DNA of 64,000 nt from Citrobacter amalonaticus (GTDB lineage Bacteria; Pseudomonadota; Gammaproteobacteria; Enterobacterales; Enterobacteriaceae). Both the position numbers and the translations under genes were made by a program. This document shows, one piece after another, positions 1-8,730 of this stretch. Under the pieces are notes generated by a model that saw only the letters and a program-made list of their open reading frames with translations, had not been told where the DNA came from and searched no databases. Where the stretch lies: assembly GCF_001559075.2 (NCBI RefSeq), contig NZ_CP014015.2:1860001-1924000 (forward strand), given 5' to 3'. The first letter of the stretch is position 1, and each line of letters begins with the position of its first letter.

Positions 1-536
1 TGGGCACATTTCAGACGCCCGGAGACCGGCAGCAGTTGCAGTTCACGCGGATCGTCATTGCGGACGTCACCCGTCAGTTTCAGGACGCTCTGGCGTAAGG
101 TGATCATCTGCGCGCGCGCTTCATCCGGATCGTTTTGCTTGCTGATCCACAAACTTTCATTGCTGGAGAAGGTCGGGACTTCGGCGGTATGGGGGCTGAT
201 AAATCCTCGGGTGGCACGCTGGAGTTCCATATCCAGTCCGCATTCCCCTTCGGTTGTCAGCGCCACACCGACCATATTACCGGCATAGGCGATGGAAAAA
301 CTGGGCAAATTTTTATCGCGAAATGCCGGTTTGCCTTTGGCTTTGTATACGATTTCCGGTAACTCGAGCGTGCCATACAGCATAAACATCAGCTCGGCGA
401 GAAGTCCTCGGGATGCCAGAAAACGGGTCTGGCGATGTGTGGGGAGTCTTCGTGCTTCATGATGGCAGGATGACGGGAGGCGCATCGAAATCAGGTGTCC
501 TTCCGTCAGGATCCCTCTGGCAAAATGGGTCGCCAT
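1..536 (-). CDS. yieE: Phosphopantetheinyl transferase-like YieE (partial, 3' end outside window)
   Basis: The reverse strand is open from an ATG at 536 to the left edge, giving about 178 residues of a protein that is about 249 aa in E. coli. The N-terminal MATHFARG, the block YAGNMVGVALTTEGECGLDMELQR and a WISKQNDP segment match what I know of E. coli YieE. GLDMELQR is the G-x-D-x-E magnesium-binding motif of 4'-phosphopantetheinyl transferases, which move the CoA pantetheine arm onto carrier proteins. The carrier protein is unknown. It lies upstream of yidZ as in K-12. The missing part is the C-terminal third; nothing suggests it is broken. Confidence 0.85.
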   Translation of the reverse strand, partial: MATHFARGILTEGHLISMRLPSSCHHEARRLPTHRQTRFLASRGLLAELMFMLYGTLELPEIVYKAKGKPAFRDKNLPSFSIAYAGNMVGVALTTEGECGLDMELQRATRGFISPHTAEVPTFSSNESLWISKQNDPDEARAQMITLRQSVLKLTGDVRNDDPRELQLLPVSGRLKCA

Positions 537-682
537 TTTTCTCTCCATGATTAATGGTCGTTGATAATGACGAGAGTAACATTTACTCGGTTTATAGACA
601 GAGTAAATAGCCAAAAAGTACGACTGAATCAGCCTCCCTTACGCGCATTTACATTTCCTGGCGCGTATTGGCTGTTTTTGCG

Positions 683-1642
683 TCAGGACAAGTCGCTATA
701 CAGGGATTTGATGGTCTCTCTTAACCAGACGATTTTTGGATTATGACTGTTGCGCTTGTGCCAAAGCAGGGTAAACGGCACCAGCAGTTTTTCCCGCTGC
801 GCGGCATCAAACGGCAAAGGACGGGCGACAAGAGGCAGATGGTGGAGCTGGTTATAGCGGTGGCAATAGTGTGGAGCGGTTGCCAGCAGCGCGTGTTCCG
901 GTTGCGCGGCCATAAACAGGGACTGCTCGAATCCAGGCAGACTCATCGCGATATTGCGTTTCAGGCCCATCTCCTGCAACACATCATCCAGCGCCCAGGT
1001 ATCGCTCTGTTCCCAACAAATGCTGATGTGTGGGTAGCGCAGAAACGTCTCCAGATTCCACTCTTCCTGTAGCGCAGGATGATCTTCACGCAGCCATACC
1101 CACGGTAAATCGCTGAACAGCACCTCAAAATCAATCGACAGCGGCAGCAGGCTCAATAATTCCCGCGAACGCGGATGGCTTTCGCGCCCGGTAAACCCGA
1201 TATCCACCTCGCCACGGGTGATGGCATCCAGGGAGTCGTAATCCCAACGGCGCACTTTGATCGTCGCCTGCGGGTCGCGTTGATAGATCTTCTGCGACAG
1301 CGCATTGAACATAATCATCATCAGCGGAGATTCGGCAACCAGTTCAAACTTCAGGCCGCGTGGCGTCTCGTGATGTGGCTTATCCAGCAGCTGATTGCCC
1401 ATTTGCATCCAGTCCGCCAGATTTTGCTCCATACTGAGCATCAGCGGCGTTGGCGACAGGCCGAGCGGCGTGTTTACGAACAGAGGGTCGTCAAACCACG
1501 CTCTGAGCTTCGACAGCGACTTGCTCACCGCCGAGGGCGTCACGTTCATCCGCTTGGCCGTTTTGGTTACGCTGCGCTCTTGCATCAGAAGCTGCAGGCA
1601 TAGCATCAAATTAAGATCGAGACTGGTGATGGATTTATTCAT
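683..1642 (-). CDS. yidZ: LysR-family regulator YidZ
   Basis: A 319-aa LysR-type transcription factor. Residues about 1-65 form the winged helix-turn-helix (SVTKTAKRMNVTPSAVSKSL). The rest is the periplasmic-binding-like effector domain. The length equals E. coli YidZ, which has been linked to anaerobic nitric oxide resistance; the effector is not known. The ATG at 1642 lies inside the end of mdtL (8-bp overlap), so the two genes are probably co-transcribed and translationally coupled in the order mdtL-yidZ. About 146 bp without a gene separate it from yieE. Confidence 0.93.
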   Translation of the reverse strand: MNKSITSLDLNLMLCLQLLMQERSVTKTAKRMNVTPSAVSKSLSKLRAWFDDPLFVNTPLGLSPTPLMLSMEQNLADWMQMGNQLLDKPHHETPRGLKFELVAESPLMMIMFNALSQKIYQRDPQATIKVRRWDYDSLDAITRGEVDIGFTGRESHPRSRELLSLLPLSIDFEVLFSDLPWVWLREDHPALQEEWNLETFLRYPHISICWEQSDTWALDDVLQEMGLKRNIAMSLPGFEQSLFMAAQPEHALLATAPHYCHRYNQLHHLPLVARPLPFDAAQREKLLVPFTLLWHKRNSHNPKIVWLRETIKSLYSDLS

Positions 1643-2789
1643 GGTCGGAAACGGGCCTGTTGGGCGCGACGAGCATAATCAGTAACAGACTCACCATGCT
1701 ACAGCCAATCAGGATCCCGATCAGCATATTCAGCGCATTGATGCCCAGCACCGCTGCCAGCCAAATCCACAGCGACGACCCGCAGACCTGCGCAATGCCC
1801 AGCGTTGAACTGGCTACCCCCGCGCGCAGTGAAAATGGCCCCAGCGCCTGGCTCATCGCCACACCAAAGCCGACGGAAAATCCGGCACAAATCAGCGTCA
1901 GACCAAACAGCGTCACCGTGCTGGAACCGGCAAGGCTAAGCACAACACCGGCGGTCAGAAAGAGCGCTTGTGAGGTGAACATCAGGGTGCGTGGTTTAAA
2001 AATGCTCAGCGCGAACGGTGTAGAAAAAGAGACCACCATGCTGACACCTGCCGTCATCGCCATGATGGTGGCATATTCACCGCGCTCAAAGCCCATAACC
2101 TCCATCAATAGCACCGGCGATGTATTCACAAAGGTGAGGATCACCGACACGCTAAGGGTCGTTATCGCCAGCCTGCTGAGGAAAAAACGGTTTACCAGCG
2201 ACTCGTTCCCCTGCGGCGAAGGAGAGGTGGTGTGCGCGGTCGGACGCGTCTCTTTCAGAATGAACAGCGACAGCAGCCCCACCGTGACGCCCATGGCGAT
2301 CATAGTGTAGAACAGACTTTGCCACGGAAAGCGTAGCATGATCAGATGTCCGAGGACCGGTGCCAGTACCGGAACGATACAGGTGATGCCGTTTAGCAAT
2401 GACAGTACTTTTGCCCGCAGGCGATCGTTCAGCGTATCGCGCAGGATGGCGAAGGCGACGACGTAGCAGCCACCGGCGCCAACACCCTGCAGGAAACGTC
2501 CGCAAAGGAACAGCGTACCGCTGGTTGCCTGTGAGCACAGCGTGGAGGCGATAATGAAGATGACGGCCCCCACAAGGGCAACAGGCTTGCGTCCGGAGCG
2601 GTCGGCAACGCGTCCGGCAAACAGCATGGCGAAAGCCATCCCGGCCAGATAGACAGAGAAGGCAATATGCAGTTGCGCTTCGCTGGCGTTGAGATCGGCC
2701 GCGATGCGCGGTAAACCCACCAGATACATATCGATGCCGGCGGGATAGAGTAAAACAAGGGCAAAACTGCAGAGTAGAAAGCGGATCAT
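1635..2789 (-). CDS. mdtL: MFS multidrug efflux transporter MdtL
   Basis: A 384-aa, strongly hydrophobic protein with the 12-helix pattern of the DHA1 family of major facilitator drug:H+ antiporters. The loop 2-3 signature GRVADRSGRKPVALVG is present near residue 60. E. coli MdtL (391 aa) confers resistance to chloramphenicol when overexpressed; the natural substrate is unknown. It overlaps yidZ by 8 bp and follows tnaB on the same strand, as in K-12. The ATG at 2789 begins with the hydrophobic first helix, which supports it as the true start. Confidence 0.92.
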   Translation of the reverse strand: MIRFLLCSFALVLLYPAGIDMYLVGLPRIAADLNASEAQLHIAFSVYLAGMAFAMLFAGRVADRSGRKPVALVGAVIFIIASTLCSQATSGTLFLCGRFLQGVGAGGCYVVAFAILRDTLNDRLRAKVLSLLNGITCIVPVLAPVLGHLIMLRFPWQSLFYTMIAMGVTVGLLSLFILKETRPTAHTTSPSPQGNESLVNRFFLSRLAITTLSVSVILTFVNTSPVLLMEVMGFERGEYATIMAMTAGVSMVVSFSTPFALSIFKPRTLMFTSQALFLTAGVVLSLAGSSTVTLFGLTLICAGFSVGFGVAMSQALGPFSLRAGVASSTLGIAQVCGSSLWIWLAAVLGINALNMLIGILIGCSMVSLLLIMLVAPNRPVSDHE

Positions 2790-2878
2790 AGCGTCCTCAC
2801 GATAAGCGTGGCGCTAAGAATACGGGGCGATGTGAGAGAAGGCGAATTGCCATTTGGACAACAGTGATTTCCTGAAAG

Positions 2879-2908
2879 GACATGCCGCCCTGAATGAGGC
2901 GGCATGTC
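2879..2908 (-). terminator. Hairpin after tnaB
   Basis: A perfect 11-bp inverted repeat (GACATGCCGCC at 2879-2889 and its complement at 2898-2908) lies 20 bp past the tnaB stop. Read on the minus strand it is followed by CCTTTCAGG and not by a strong T run. It may be a weak terminator or an mRNA-end-stabilising hairpin separating the tna operon from mdtL. Confidence 0.5.
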
Positions 2909-2927
2909 AGCCAGGTGGCACAGCAAT

Positions 2928-4178
2928 TTAACTGAATCGGGGTAACAGGTTGAAGACGTTGCCGAACCAGCAAACAATAACCGCTACGCCGAACAGGATC
3001 ACGATAGTCGGGATAATGACTCCGCCCCAGACGGTAAACATTTTATTGGGGAACTTCTGGCGGGCTTTCAGGGCCAGTACTGCAGGGATAATCACGGCCC
3101 ATATCGTTGCGCACAGCCCTGCACCGCCGATGCCATAGATAAAACCGTTCGGGAAGATTAAGTATAAAAGCGCCGGGGGCAGGAAGGTCAACAAGACGGT
3201 TTTAAAACGTCCCACCGCCGAGTTGTCGAATTTGAACAGATCCGCAAGATAATCAAATAGCCCCAGAGTCACGCCAAAAAAGGAGCTGGCAACGGCCAGG
3301 TTTGAAAAAACCAGCAGACAAAATTCGATGATTCCGGTTTGCCTGGTGCCGAGGAATGATTTTACTAATGAATCAACATTACCGCCTGAGGCGATGATGT
3401 CACTGAAGCTTTCTCGTGAAATATTACCCATGGTGCAATACAACCAGAACAGATAAATCACCAGCGCCAGCAGAGAACCAAAGACAATGCTTTTTATTAA
3501 TTTATCTTTTCTCTTGCCATAGCAGATGATCAGGCTGGGAATGTTTCCGTGAAAACCAAATGAGGCCAGGCATACCGGTAGTGCCATAAAAATATAGGGG
3601 AAGTAGGAGGCGTTGTTTTGGGCCTGACCTGCTGTATCGCGCAATATTGAAAAATCGACCTGAAAGAAAAACGATCCAAAAACGATAATAAAAGAGATGA
3701 TTTTAATCCCGAGGAACAGGGAGGTAATTCGACTAGCTGCCAGTGAACTGATCCACAGCACGCTGGCGACAAAAATGGCAGTACAGATTCCGACAATTCG
3801 GGGGTTAACGCGATATCCCATGTTCATGGAGATCGTTTCGCTAATGATGGCGCCATTAGCAGAAATATAGGCATATGTGAGAATATAGAGAACAAAGGCG
3901 ACCGTAAATCCACTCACAATGTTCCATTTGTTGCCAATAAGATCTTTTGTGATGGTATTAAAACTGGATCCGATGGGGTAATTTAAATTTGCCTCTAATA
4001 ACAAGAGTCCGGAATGCAACATTGAAAACCAGGCGATTATTAAGATAAACGCCCCCCAGAAAAACCACGCACCGGACAAATCAACGGGTAGAGCAAACAT
4101 CCCCCCACCAATCACCGTGCCGGCTATGACCATAATCCCCCAAAAGGAGGAGTGTTTAGCATTCGAATTTTCTTCCAT
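2928..4178 (-). CDS. tnaB: Low-affinity tryptophan permease TnaB
   Basis: A 416-aa inner-membrane amino-acid permease of the Mtr/TnaB/TyrP family with about 11 hydrophobic segments and the N-terminal GIMVIAGTVIGGGMFALP signature of proton-coupled aromatic amino-acid transporters. E. coli TnaB is 415 aa. It imports tryptophan for degradation by TnaA and belongs to the same operon, 111 bp downstream. The start is set by GAGG seven bases before the ATG at 4178. Expression should follow tna induction by tryptophan and catabolite control. Confidence 0.95.
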   Translation of the reverse strand: MEENSNAKHSSFWGIMVIAGTVIGGGMFALPVDLSGAWFFWGAFILIIAWFSMLHSGLLLLEANLNYPIGSSFNTITKDLIGNKWNIVSGFTVAFVLYILTYAYISANGAIISETISMNMGYRVNPRIVGICTAIFVASVLWISSLAASRITSLFLGIKIISFIIVFGSFFFQVDFSILRDTAGQAQNNASYFPYIFMALPVCLASFGFHGNIPSLIICYGKRKDKLIKSIVFGSLLALVIYLFWLYCTMGNISRESFSDIIASGGNVDSLVKSFLGTRQTGIIEFCLLVFSNLAVASSFFGVTLGLFDYLADLFKFDNSAVGRFKTVLLTFLPPALLYLIFPNGFIYGIGGAGLCATIWAVIIPAVLALKARQKFPNKMFTVWGGVIIPTIVILFGVAVIVCWFGNVFNLLPRFS

Positions 4179-4251
4179 GATGCCTCATTAATTATAGTGA
4201 ACCTATAAGGTTTTAATTATGCAACAATATAAAGGAAGTGGATTTATCGCT

Positions 4252-4278
4252 GGGGGGGTTACATCGTATAACCCCCCT
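4252..4278 (-). other. GC-rich intercistronic hairpin between tnaA and tnaB
   Basis: GGGGGGTTA at 4253-4261 pairs perfectly with TAACCCCCC at 4269-4277, 12 bp after the tnaA stop. Six consecutive G-C pairs give a stable stem. Minus-strand RNA after the stem lacks a U run, so processing, mRNA protection or partial attenuation is more likely than full termination. Confidence 0.55.
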
Positions 4279-4289
4279 GATGCTTATAA

Positions 4290-5705
4290 TTAAACTTCTT
4301 TCAGTTTAGCGGTGAAGTGACGTAATACTTTCGGTTCATAGGTGAAGGTCAATCCTTTAATATTCACCGCGTTTTCTTTGACATGCTCAAAGGCTTCAAT
4401 AATGAAATCCATATGAGATTGGGTATACGTTGCCCTTGGGATGGTTAAACGCAGAAGCTCGGCCGGGCAAGGTAATTGCTTACCGGTTTTAGGATCTCTG
4501 CCTAATAAGAATGAACCAATCTCAACGGCCCGGATACCGGCCACTTTATAGAGTTCGCAAGCGAGAGCCTGGGCCGGGAACTGTTCTGCCGGAATGTGCG
4601 GCAATAATTTACCGGCATCCACAAATGCCGCGTGGCCGCCGGCTTGTTGGCAAGTGACGCCAATCGCTTCGAGGCCATCGACTAAATATTGCACCTGCGT
4701 AATACGATAGGCCAGCCAGTCCTGGTTCATACCATCGACCAGACCCACCGCAAGACGCTCCATTGCCCCGCCTTCCAGACCACCGTATGTCGGGAAGCCT
4801 TCCTGTACGACGCACAGGGTTCTGCACTCGGTATAGACGTCAAAATAGGTGTCGTCTTTAATGCACAATAAGCCGCCCATTGGCACCATCGCATCTTTTT
4901 TCGCGGACATTGCCAACATATCGGCATATTTGTAAGTCTCGCGGGTAATGTCTTCGATGCTCCAGTCCCGGTATTCTGCTTCGCGTTTCTGGATAAAATA
5001 AGCATTCTCGGCAAAGCGTGCGGAGTCCATTACCACCGGAATGTCATATTTTTTGGCGATGTTATACATGGCCTTCAGGTTAGCTAATGAAACCGGTTGC
5101 CCACCTGCAGAGTTACTGGTAATGGTCGCCACAATATACGGTACGTTGTTTGCACCGACTTCCTGAATGCCGCGCTCTAATCCATCGAGATCGAAATTTC
5201 CCTTAAAGTCATAACGAACACCAGTATCAAATGCCTCTTTGATGTATACGTTACGCACGGCACAGCCGTTGATTTGGCTGTGTCCCTGGGTGGTATCGAA
5301 GAAGTAGTTGGAGAAAACTGCCATCTTACTTCTGTCTAACCCTTTTTCCTGCTCACGTTTTTTGATGAGTACCGGAATATAAATTTGTTCTGCACCGCGA
5401 CCCTGGTGCGTTGGAATAGTATATTGATAACCAAAAATGTTTTTCACTGCTTCAGAAAGCGCGTAATAACTGCGACTGCCGCTATAGGCCTCATCCCCGC
5501 GCAGCATGGCTGCTTGCATGTTCTGTGTCACTGCGCCAGTACCGCTGTCGGTCAGCAGATCAATAAAGACATCTTCACTATCCAGCAGGAAAGGGTTCAT
5601 CCCGGATTTAATGATTGCGTTATTCCGATGTTCTCTCGTTGTACGTTTTACCGGTTCAATAACACGAATACGGAAGGGTTCTGGTAAATGTTTAAAGTTA
5701 TCCAT
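4290..5705 (-). CDS. tnaA: Tryptophanase TnaA
   Basis: PLP-dependent tryptophan indole-lyase: L-tryptophan + water gives indole, pyruvate and ammonia. The protein is 471 aa from the ATG at 5705, exactly the E. coli length, starting MDNFKHLPEPFRIRVIEP. A longer frame reaches 5777, but AAGGA lies eight bases before 5705 and homology starts there. The PLP lysine motif AMSAKKDAMVPMGG and the substrate-site segments are intact, so the strain should be indole-positive. It is preceded by tnaC and a 243-nt leader and followed by tnaB. Confidence 0.98.
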   Translation of the reverse strand: MDNFKHLPEPFRIRVIEPVKRTTREHRNNAIIKSGMNPFLLDSEDVFIDLLTDSGTGAVTQNMQAAMLRGDEAYSGSRSYYALSEAVKNIFGYQYTIPTHQGRGAEQIYIPVLIKKREQEKGLDRSKMAVFSNYFFDTTQGHSQINGCAVRNVYIKEAFDTGVRYDFKGNFDLDGLERGIQEVGANNVPYIVATITSNSAGGQPVSLANLKAMYNIAKKYDIPVVMDSARFAENAYFIQKREAEYRDWSIEDITRETYKYADMLAMSAKKDAMVPMGGLLCIKDDTYFDVYTECRTLCVVQEGFPTYGGLEGGAMERLAVGLVDGMNQDWLAYRITQVQYLVDGLEAIGVTCQQAGGHAAFVDAGKLLPHIPAEQFPAQALACELYKVAGIRAVEIGSFLLGRDPKTGKQLPCPAELLRLTIPRATYTQSHMDFIIEAFEHVKENAVNIKGLTFTYEPKVLRHFTAKLKEV

Positions 5706-5948
5706 GACATAATCCTTTAATTTATTTGACTGTATTGACTCAATACGTCTGCACGCGGATATAAATATACCCGGCATAATTCATCCCTCATTTATTCCAG
5801 CCATGACTGTATTTTCGTTTAAAAAAACGAACAGGCATACGTGGCGTTGCGATATGCAACCACAATGAGGAATTGAGCTATGTTTGAGATGTGCCAAATG
5901 AACAGGCTACGAATAGCCTATGCTCTGGCAAAATAAAGGCAGGGAAAC

Positions 5949-6023
5949 TTAAGGGTGATGATTGACAATTTTATTGTCAACATTAAACCATTTTGAAATG
6001 ATGTATGTATTTAAGATAATCAT
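5949..6023 (-). CDS. tnaC: Tryptophanase leader peptide TnaC
   Basis: A 24-codon reading frame from the ATG at 6023 to the TAA at 5949. It encodes MIILNTYIISKW followed by FNVDNKIVNHHP. Trp12, Asp16 and the terminal Pro24, the residues known in E. coli to be needed for tryptophan-dependent ribosome stalling, are all in register. The first ten residues differ from E. coli while the KWFN-x-DNKIV core is kept. Stalling at the stop codon blocks Rho access and allows read-through into tnaA. It is preceded by an AGAGGA ribosome-binding site. Confidence 0.95.
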   Translation of the reverse strand: MIILNTYIISKWFNVDNKIVNHHP

Positions 6024-6095
6024 GATTGAGTTATCCTCTTTAGACACCATGCTACATTATGGCAATGAAAATATTTGTCTATGAGAGAATAATTT

Positions 6096-6117
6096 AACTG
6101 TGATTGTTATCACAGTT
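6096..6117 (-). promoter_or_regulatory. CRP site and promoter of tnaCAB
   Basis: AACTGTGATTGTTATCACAG (continuing TT) at 6096-6117 is a perfect TGTGA-N6-TCACA palindrome with 9-bp arms. A CATAAT -10 hexamer follows on the minus strand at about 6053-6058, which places the CRP site near -61.5, the class I position known for E. coli tna. tnaC starts about 20 nt after the expected transcript start. Catabolite control of tryptophanase is therefore kept. Confidence 0.88.
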
Positions 6118-6174
6118 AAATTAACATTTAATTAATTAAGGATCATTCAATAAAATAGAAAATACAATATAACG

Positions 6175-7104
6175 CTAGCGATTTACCGAACGCGCGATAC
6201 GTGTATAAGTATGTCTGACGCCACGAATCGCCACGCTGTAGGCCAGTATATTTTCCGGCAACGCCATCCCCATATAGCCGGTATCGCCAATATGATGGAG
6301 ATCCGCCCCTGCCATTTTACTCATCAGGGCTATCTGGCGAATGGTACTGACGTCTGCGCCCTCTTGAGAGGTGCCGATTGCCGTCATTGCCAGCGCGCCA
6401 TGCGTGTGCGCACACGCGATCAGCGACTCTACTTTTTGCTGACTCATACCCGGTACAGTGCCCGGCGCTGGAATGAGCACGATATCTGCGCCCTGATCGG
6501 CAAAGGCAGCGACGTCACTTTCGCTGATAATCGCGCTGCCGCTCTCCCGGACAATGCCTGCGCCGTGCATTTTACCGGTGATGATAATGGCCTTATCGCC
6601 AACGGCTTCACGGATCGTTTTCACTGCTTTTCCCAGAGAGTGATTGCTGACGCCGTTGTTGGGATTTCCCGTCAGTACCAGGATCTTCGCTCCCATGTCT
6701 ACCAGTTTGCGAGCATTCTCTGCGGTTGCGGCACGGCCTGGCTTCATCTTCCAGAGGTCATCATGCGCAATGGCAAATTCAGGATCGACGGCCTCCAGGT
6801 TGACGCCGATGATGCGCCCGGTCAGGCGCTGCAGTTCATGCAACGTCTGATCCGGTGCGGTACCGGCAGGCATTCCCTGGATTAGGGGGGCTTCACTATC
6901 GAACATGTTGATCAGCAGAATGTCCGCCCCCTGCGACGCGGCAAGTTCGGCATTAGTGACGTTATTGAGCAGTGGTTGGGTAATGGCGATAGTTTCACTG
7001 ACCAGGACGCGGCCTTCACTGGCGCGGATTGCGTACAGCAGCGCGGTTTTGTCCATGCACACGAAATCAGAAGCACTACAGTCAAGTAAACGTTTATGTT
7101 CCAT
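6175..7104 (-). CDS. DUF7916-like TIM-barrel protein of unknown function
   Basis: A 309-aa soluble protein from the ATG at 7104 (MEHKRLLDCSASDFVCM), chosen because AGAGGG precedes it and the longer frame to 7233 runs into mnmE. Repeated beta-alpha blocks such as GADILLINMFD, GAKILVLTGNP, KAIIITGKMHG and GADIVLIPAPG suggest a TIM barrel related to the PEP-mutase-like/DUF7916 proteins often found beside PTS genes and misnamed haloacid dehalogenase-like. I cannot assign a reaction. K-12 has no gene here; this one sits between mnmE and the tna promoter, on the same strand, so it is an accessory insertion or an ancestral gene lost elsewhere. Confidence 0.75.
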   Translation of the reverse strand: MEHKRLLDCSASDFVCMDKTALLYAIRASEGRVLVSETIAITQPLLNNVTNAELAASQGADILLINMFDSEAPLIQGMPAGTAPDQTLHELQRLTGRIIGVNLEAVDPEFAIAHDDLWKMKPGRAATAENARKLVDMGAKILVLTGNPNNGVSNHSLGKAVKTIREAVGDKAIIITGKMHGAGIVRESGSAIISESDVAAFADQGADIVLIPAPGTVPGMSQQKVESLIACAHTHGALAMTAIGTSQEGADVSTIRQIALMSKMAGADLHHIGDTGYMGMALPENILAYSVAIRGVRHTYTRIARSVNR

Positions 7105-7119
7105 AAAAAGAGACCCTCT

Positions 7120-7165
7120 TATAAAACGATAAAGCTCCGAATTAACCGTTGGTAAATCCGGAGCT
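7120..7165 (-). terminator. Probable mnmE terminator
   Basis: An imperfect stem (AGCTCCG-AATTA at 7133-7144 with TAAATCCGGAGCT at 7153-7165) begins six bases past the mnmE stop. It is followed on the minus strand by the T-rich TTTATCGTTTTAT. It would separate mnmE from the downstream gene of unknown function. Confidence 0.55.
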
Positions 7166-7171
7166 ACGGGA

Positions 7172-8536
7172 TTACTTACCGATACAGAAGCTGGAGAAAA
7201 TTCGCCCCAGCAGATCGTCGGAGGTAAACTCACCGGTGATCTCGCTTAAGCTTTGCTGCGCCAGACGGAGCTCTTCAGCCAGTAGCTCACCGGCCCACGC
7301 ACCTAACAGTTGGGCCTTGCCCTGCTGGAGATGCTCAGCGGCGTCGGCCAGCGCCTGTAGGTGACGACGACGGGCCAGGAAGCCGCCTTCCATGTTGGTA
7401 TCAAACCCCATGCTCTGCTTGAGATGGTTACGCAGTACATCCACGCCTTCACCGGTGCGCGCCGAAAGACGAACCAGTGAGTGACCATTCACCTCGCTGA
7501 TGCCCAGCGGCTCGCCGGTGATATCCGCTTTGTTTCGCACCACGGTAATCGGCAGTTTTGACGGTAAACGGGCGATAAAGTCCGGCCAGATGTCAGCCGG
7601 GTCAACGGCATCCGTGGTGGTGCCATCGACCATAAACAGCACGCGATCCGCTTGCTCAATTTCCTGCCAGGCCCGTTCGATACCGATACGTTCCACTTCA
7701 TCGCTGGCCTCACGCAGACCGGCGGTATCGATAATGTGCAGCGGCATACCATCGATATGGATGTGCTCACGCAGCACGTCGCGCGTGGTACCGGCGATAT
7801 CGGTGACAATGGCCGCTTCACGACCCGCCAGGGCGTTCAGGAGGCTTGATTTACCGGCGTTAGGGCGTCCGGCAATGACCACCTTCATCCCTTCACGCAA
7901 CAGGCTGCCCTGACGCGCTTCAGCGCGAACGGCATCGAGATCGGCAATCACGCCATTTAACTGCGCTTCAATTTTACCATCGGACAGGAAGTCGATCTCT
8001 TCATCCGGAAAGTCGATGGCCGCTTCTACGTAGATGCGCAGGTGAGTGAGTGCTTCCACCAGATGGTTTACGCGGGTGGAAAACGCCCCCTGCAATGAGT
8101 TCAACGCTGAACGAGCCGCCTGTTCAGAGCTGGCATCAATCAGGTCGGCAATGGCTTCGGCCTGGGCTAAGTCGAGTTTATCATTGAGAAACGCGCGCTC
8201 GGAGAACTCGCCGGGGCGGGCAATGCGCAGGCCAGGCAGCGTCAGGATGCGTTTTAACAGCAGGTCGAGAATGACCGGGCCGCCGTGTCCCTGTAGCTCC
8301 AGTACATCCTCGCCGGTAAACGAGTTAGGGCCGGGAAACCACAAGGCGATCCCCTGGTCCAGCGCGGTACCGTCGGCATCTTTAAACGGCAGATAGTCGG
8401 CGTAACGGGGTTTGGGCAGTTTGCCCAGAACGGCTTCGGCTACCTCACGCGCCTTCAGGCCGGAGATTCGCAGAATACCTACACCACCGCGTCCCGGTGG
8501 GGTTGCCTGGGCGACGATAGTGTCGTTATGGCTCAT
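7172..8536 (-). CDS. mnmE: tRNA modification GTPase MnmE
   Basis: A 454-aa GTPase that, with MnmG, adds the cmnm5 group to U34 of tRNAs reading split codon boxes. The N-terminal folate-binding domain covers about residues 1-118. The G domain, inserted in the helical domain, carries G1 GRPNAGKSS near residue 223, DIAGTTRD and the DTAG motif. The chain ends FCIGK with the catalytic C-terminal Cys. Length and location match E. coli. It is the last gene of the rpmH-to-mnmE stretch and lies beyond the yidC terminator, so it probably also has its own promoter. Confidence 0.97.
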   Translation of the reverse strand: MSHNDTIVAQATPPGRGGVGILRISGLKAREVAEAVLGKLPKPRYADYLPFKDADGTALDQGIALWFPGPNSFTGEDVLELQGHGGPVILDLLLKRILTLPGLRIARPGEFSERAFLNDKLDLAQAEAIADLIDASSEQAARSALNSLQGAFSTRVNHLVEALTHLRIYVEAAIDFPDEEIDFLSDGKIEAQLNGVIADLDAVRAEARQGSLLREGMKVVIAGRPNAGKSSLLNALAGREAAIVTDIAGTTRDVLREHIHIDGMPLHIIDTAGLREASDEVERIGIERAWQEIEQADRVLFMVDGTTTDAVDPADIWPDFIARLPSKLPITVVRNKADITGEPLGISEVNGHSLVRLSARTGEGVDVLRNHLKQSMGFDTNMEGGFLARRRHLQALADAAEHLQQGKAQLLGAWAGELLAEELRLAQQSLSEITGEFTSDDLLGRIFSSFCIGK

Positions 8537-8555
8537 GATATGTCTCTTCGTAAAT

Positions 8556-8583
8556 GTAAAAAAGGCGGTCTAATGACCGCCTT
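8556..8583 (-). terminator. Rho-independent terminator after yidC
   Basis: AAGGCGGTC at 8562-8570 pairs with GACCGCCTT at 8575-8583 around a 4-base loop. On the minus strand it is followed by a run of T (CCGCCTTTTTTAC). It stands between yidC, past the ERIC element, and mnmE. Confidence 0.8.
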
Positions 8584-8606
8584 CTCTGGCATTAACTTTA
8601 CCGTGA

Positions 8607-8730
8607 ATACTCGAAATAATTCAAGTTGCAGGAAGGCGGCAAGTTTGTGAGCCCCAGGAGCTTACTGAAGTAAGTGACTGGGGCAAGCAAACGCAGCCAA
8701 CGCGACTGCGGCTTGAAGAATGAAGAGTAT
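8607..8730. repeat. ERIC element
   Basis: A 124-bp imperfect palindrome with the ERIC core. The stretch AAGTAAGTGACTGGGG is the classical ERIC2 primer region, and CCCAGGAGCTTAC opposes it. Terminal repeats are ATACTC/GAGTAT. It lies in the 3' untranslated region of yidC; its last base is the first base of the yidC stop triplet on the plus strand. Transcribed, it would fold into a long hairpin upstream of the terminator. Confidence 0.9.

Noticed and set aside
561..746. Small plus-strand frame between yieE and yidZ
   Set aside because: It is antisense to the end of yidZ and has no recognisable features.
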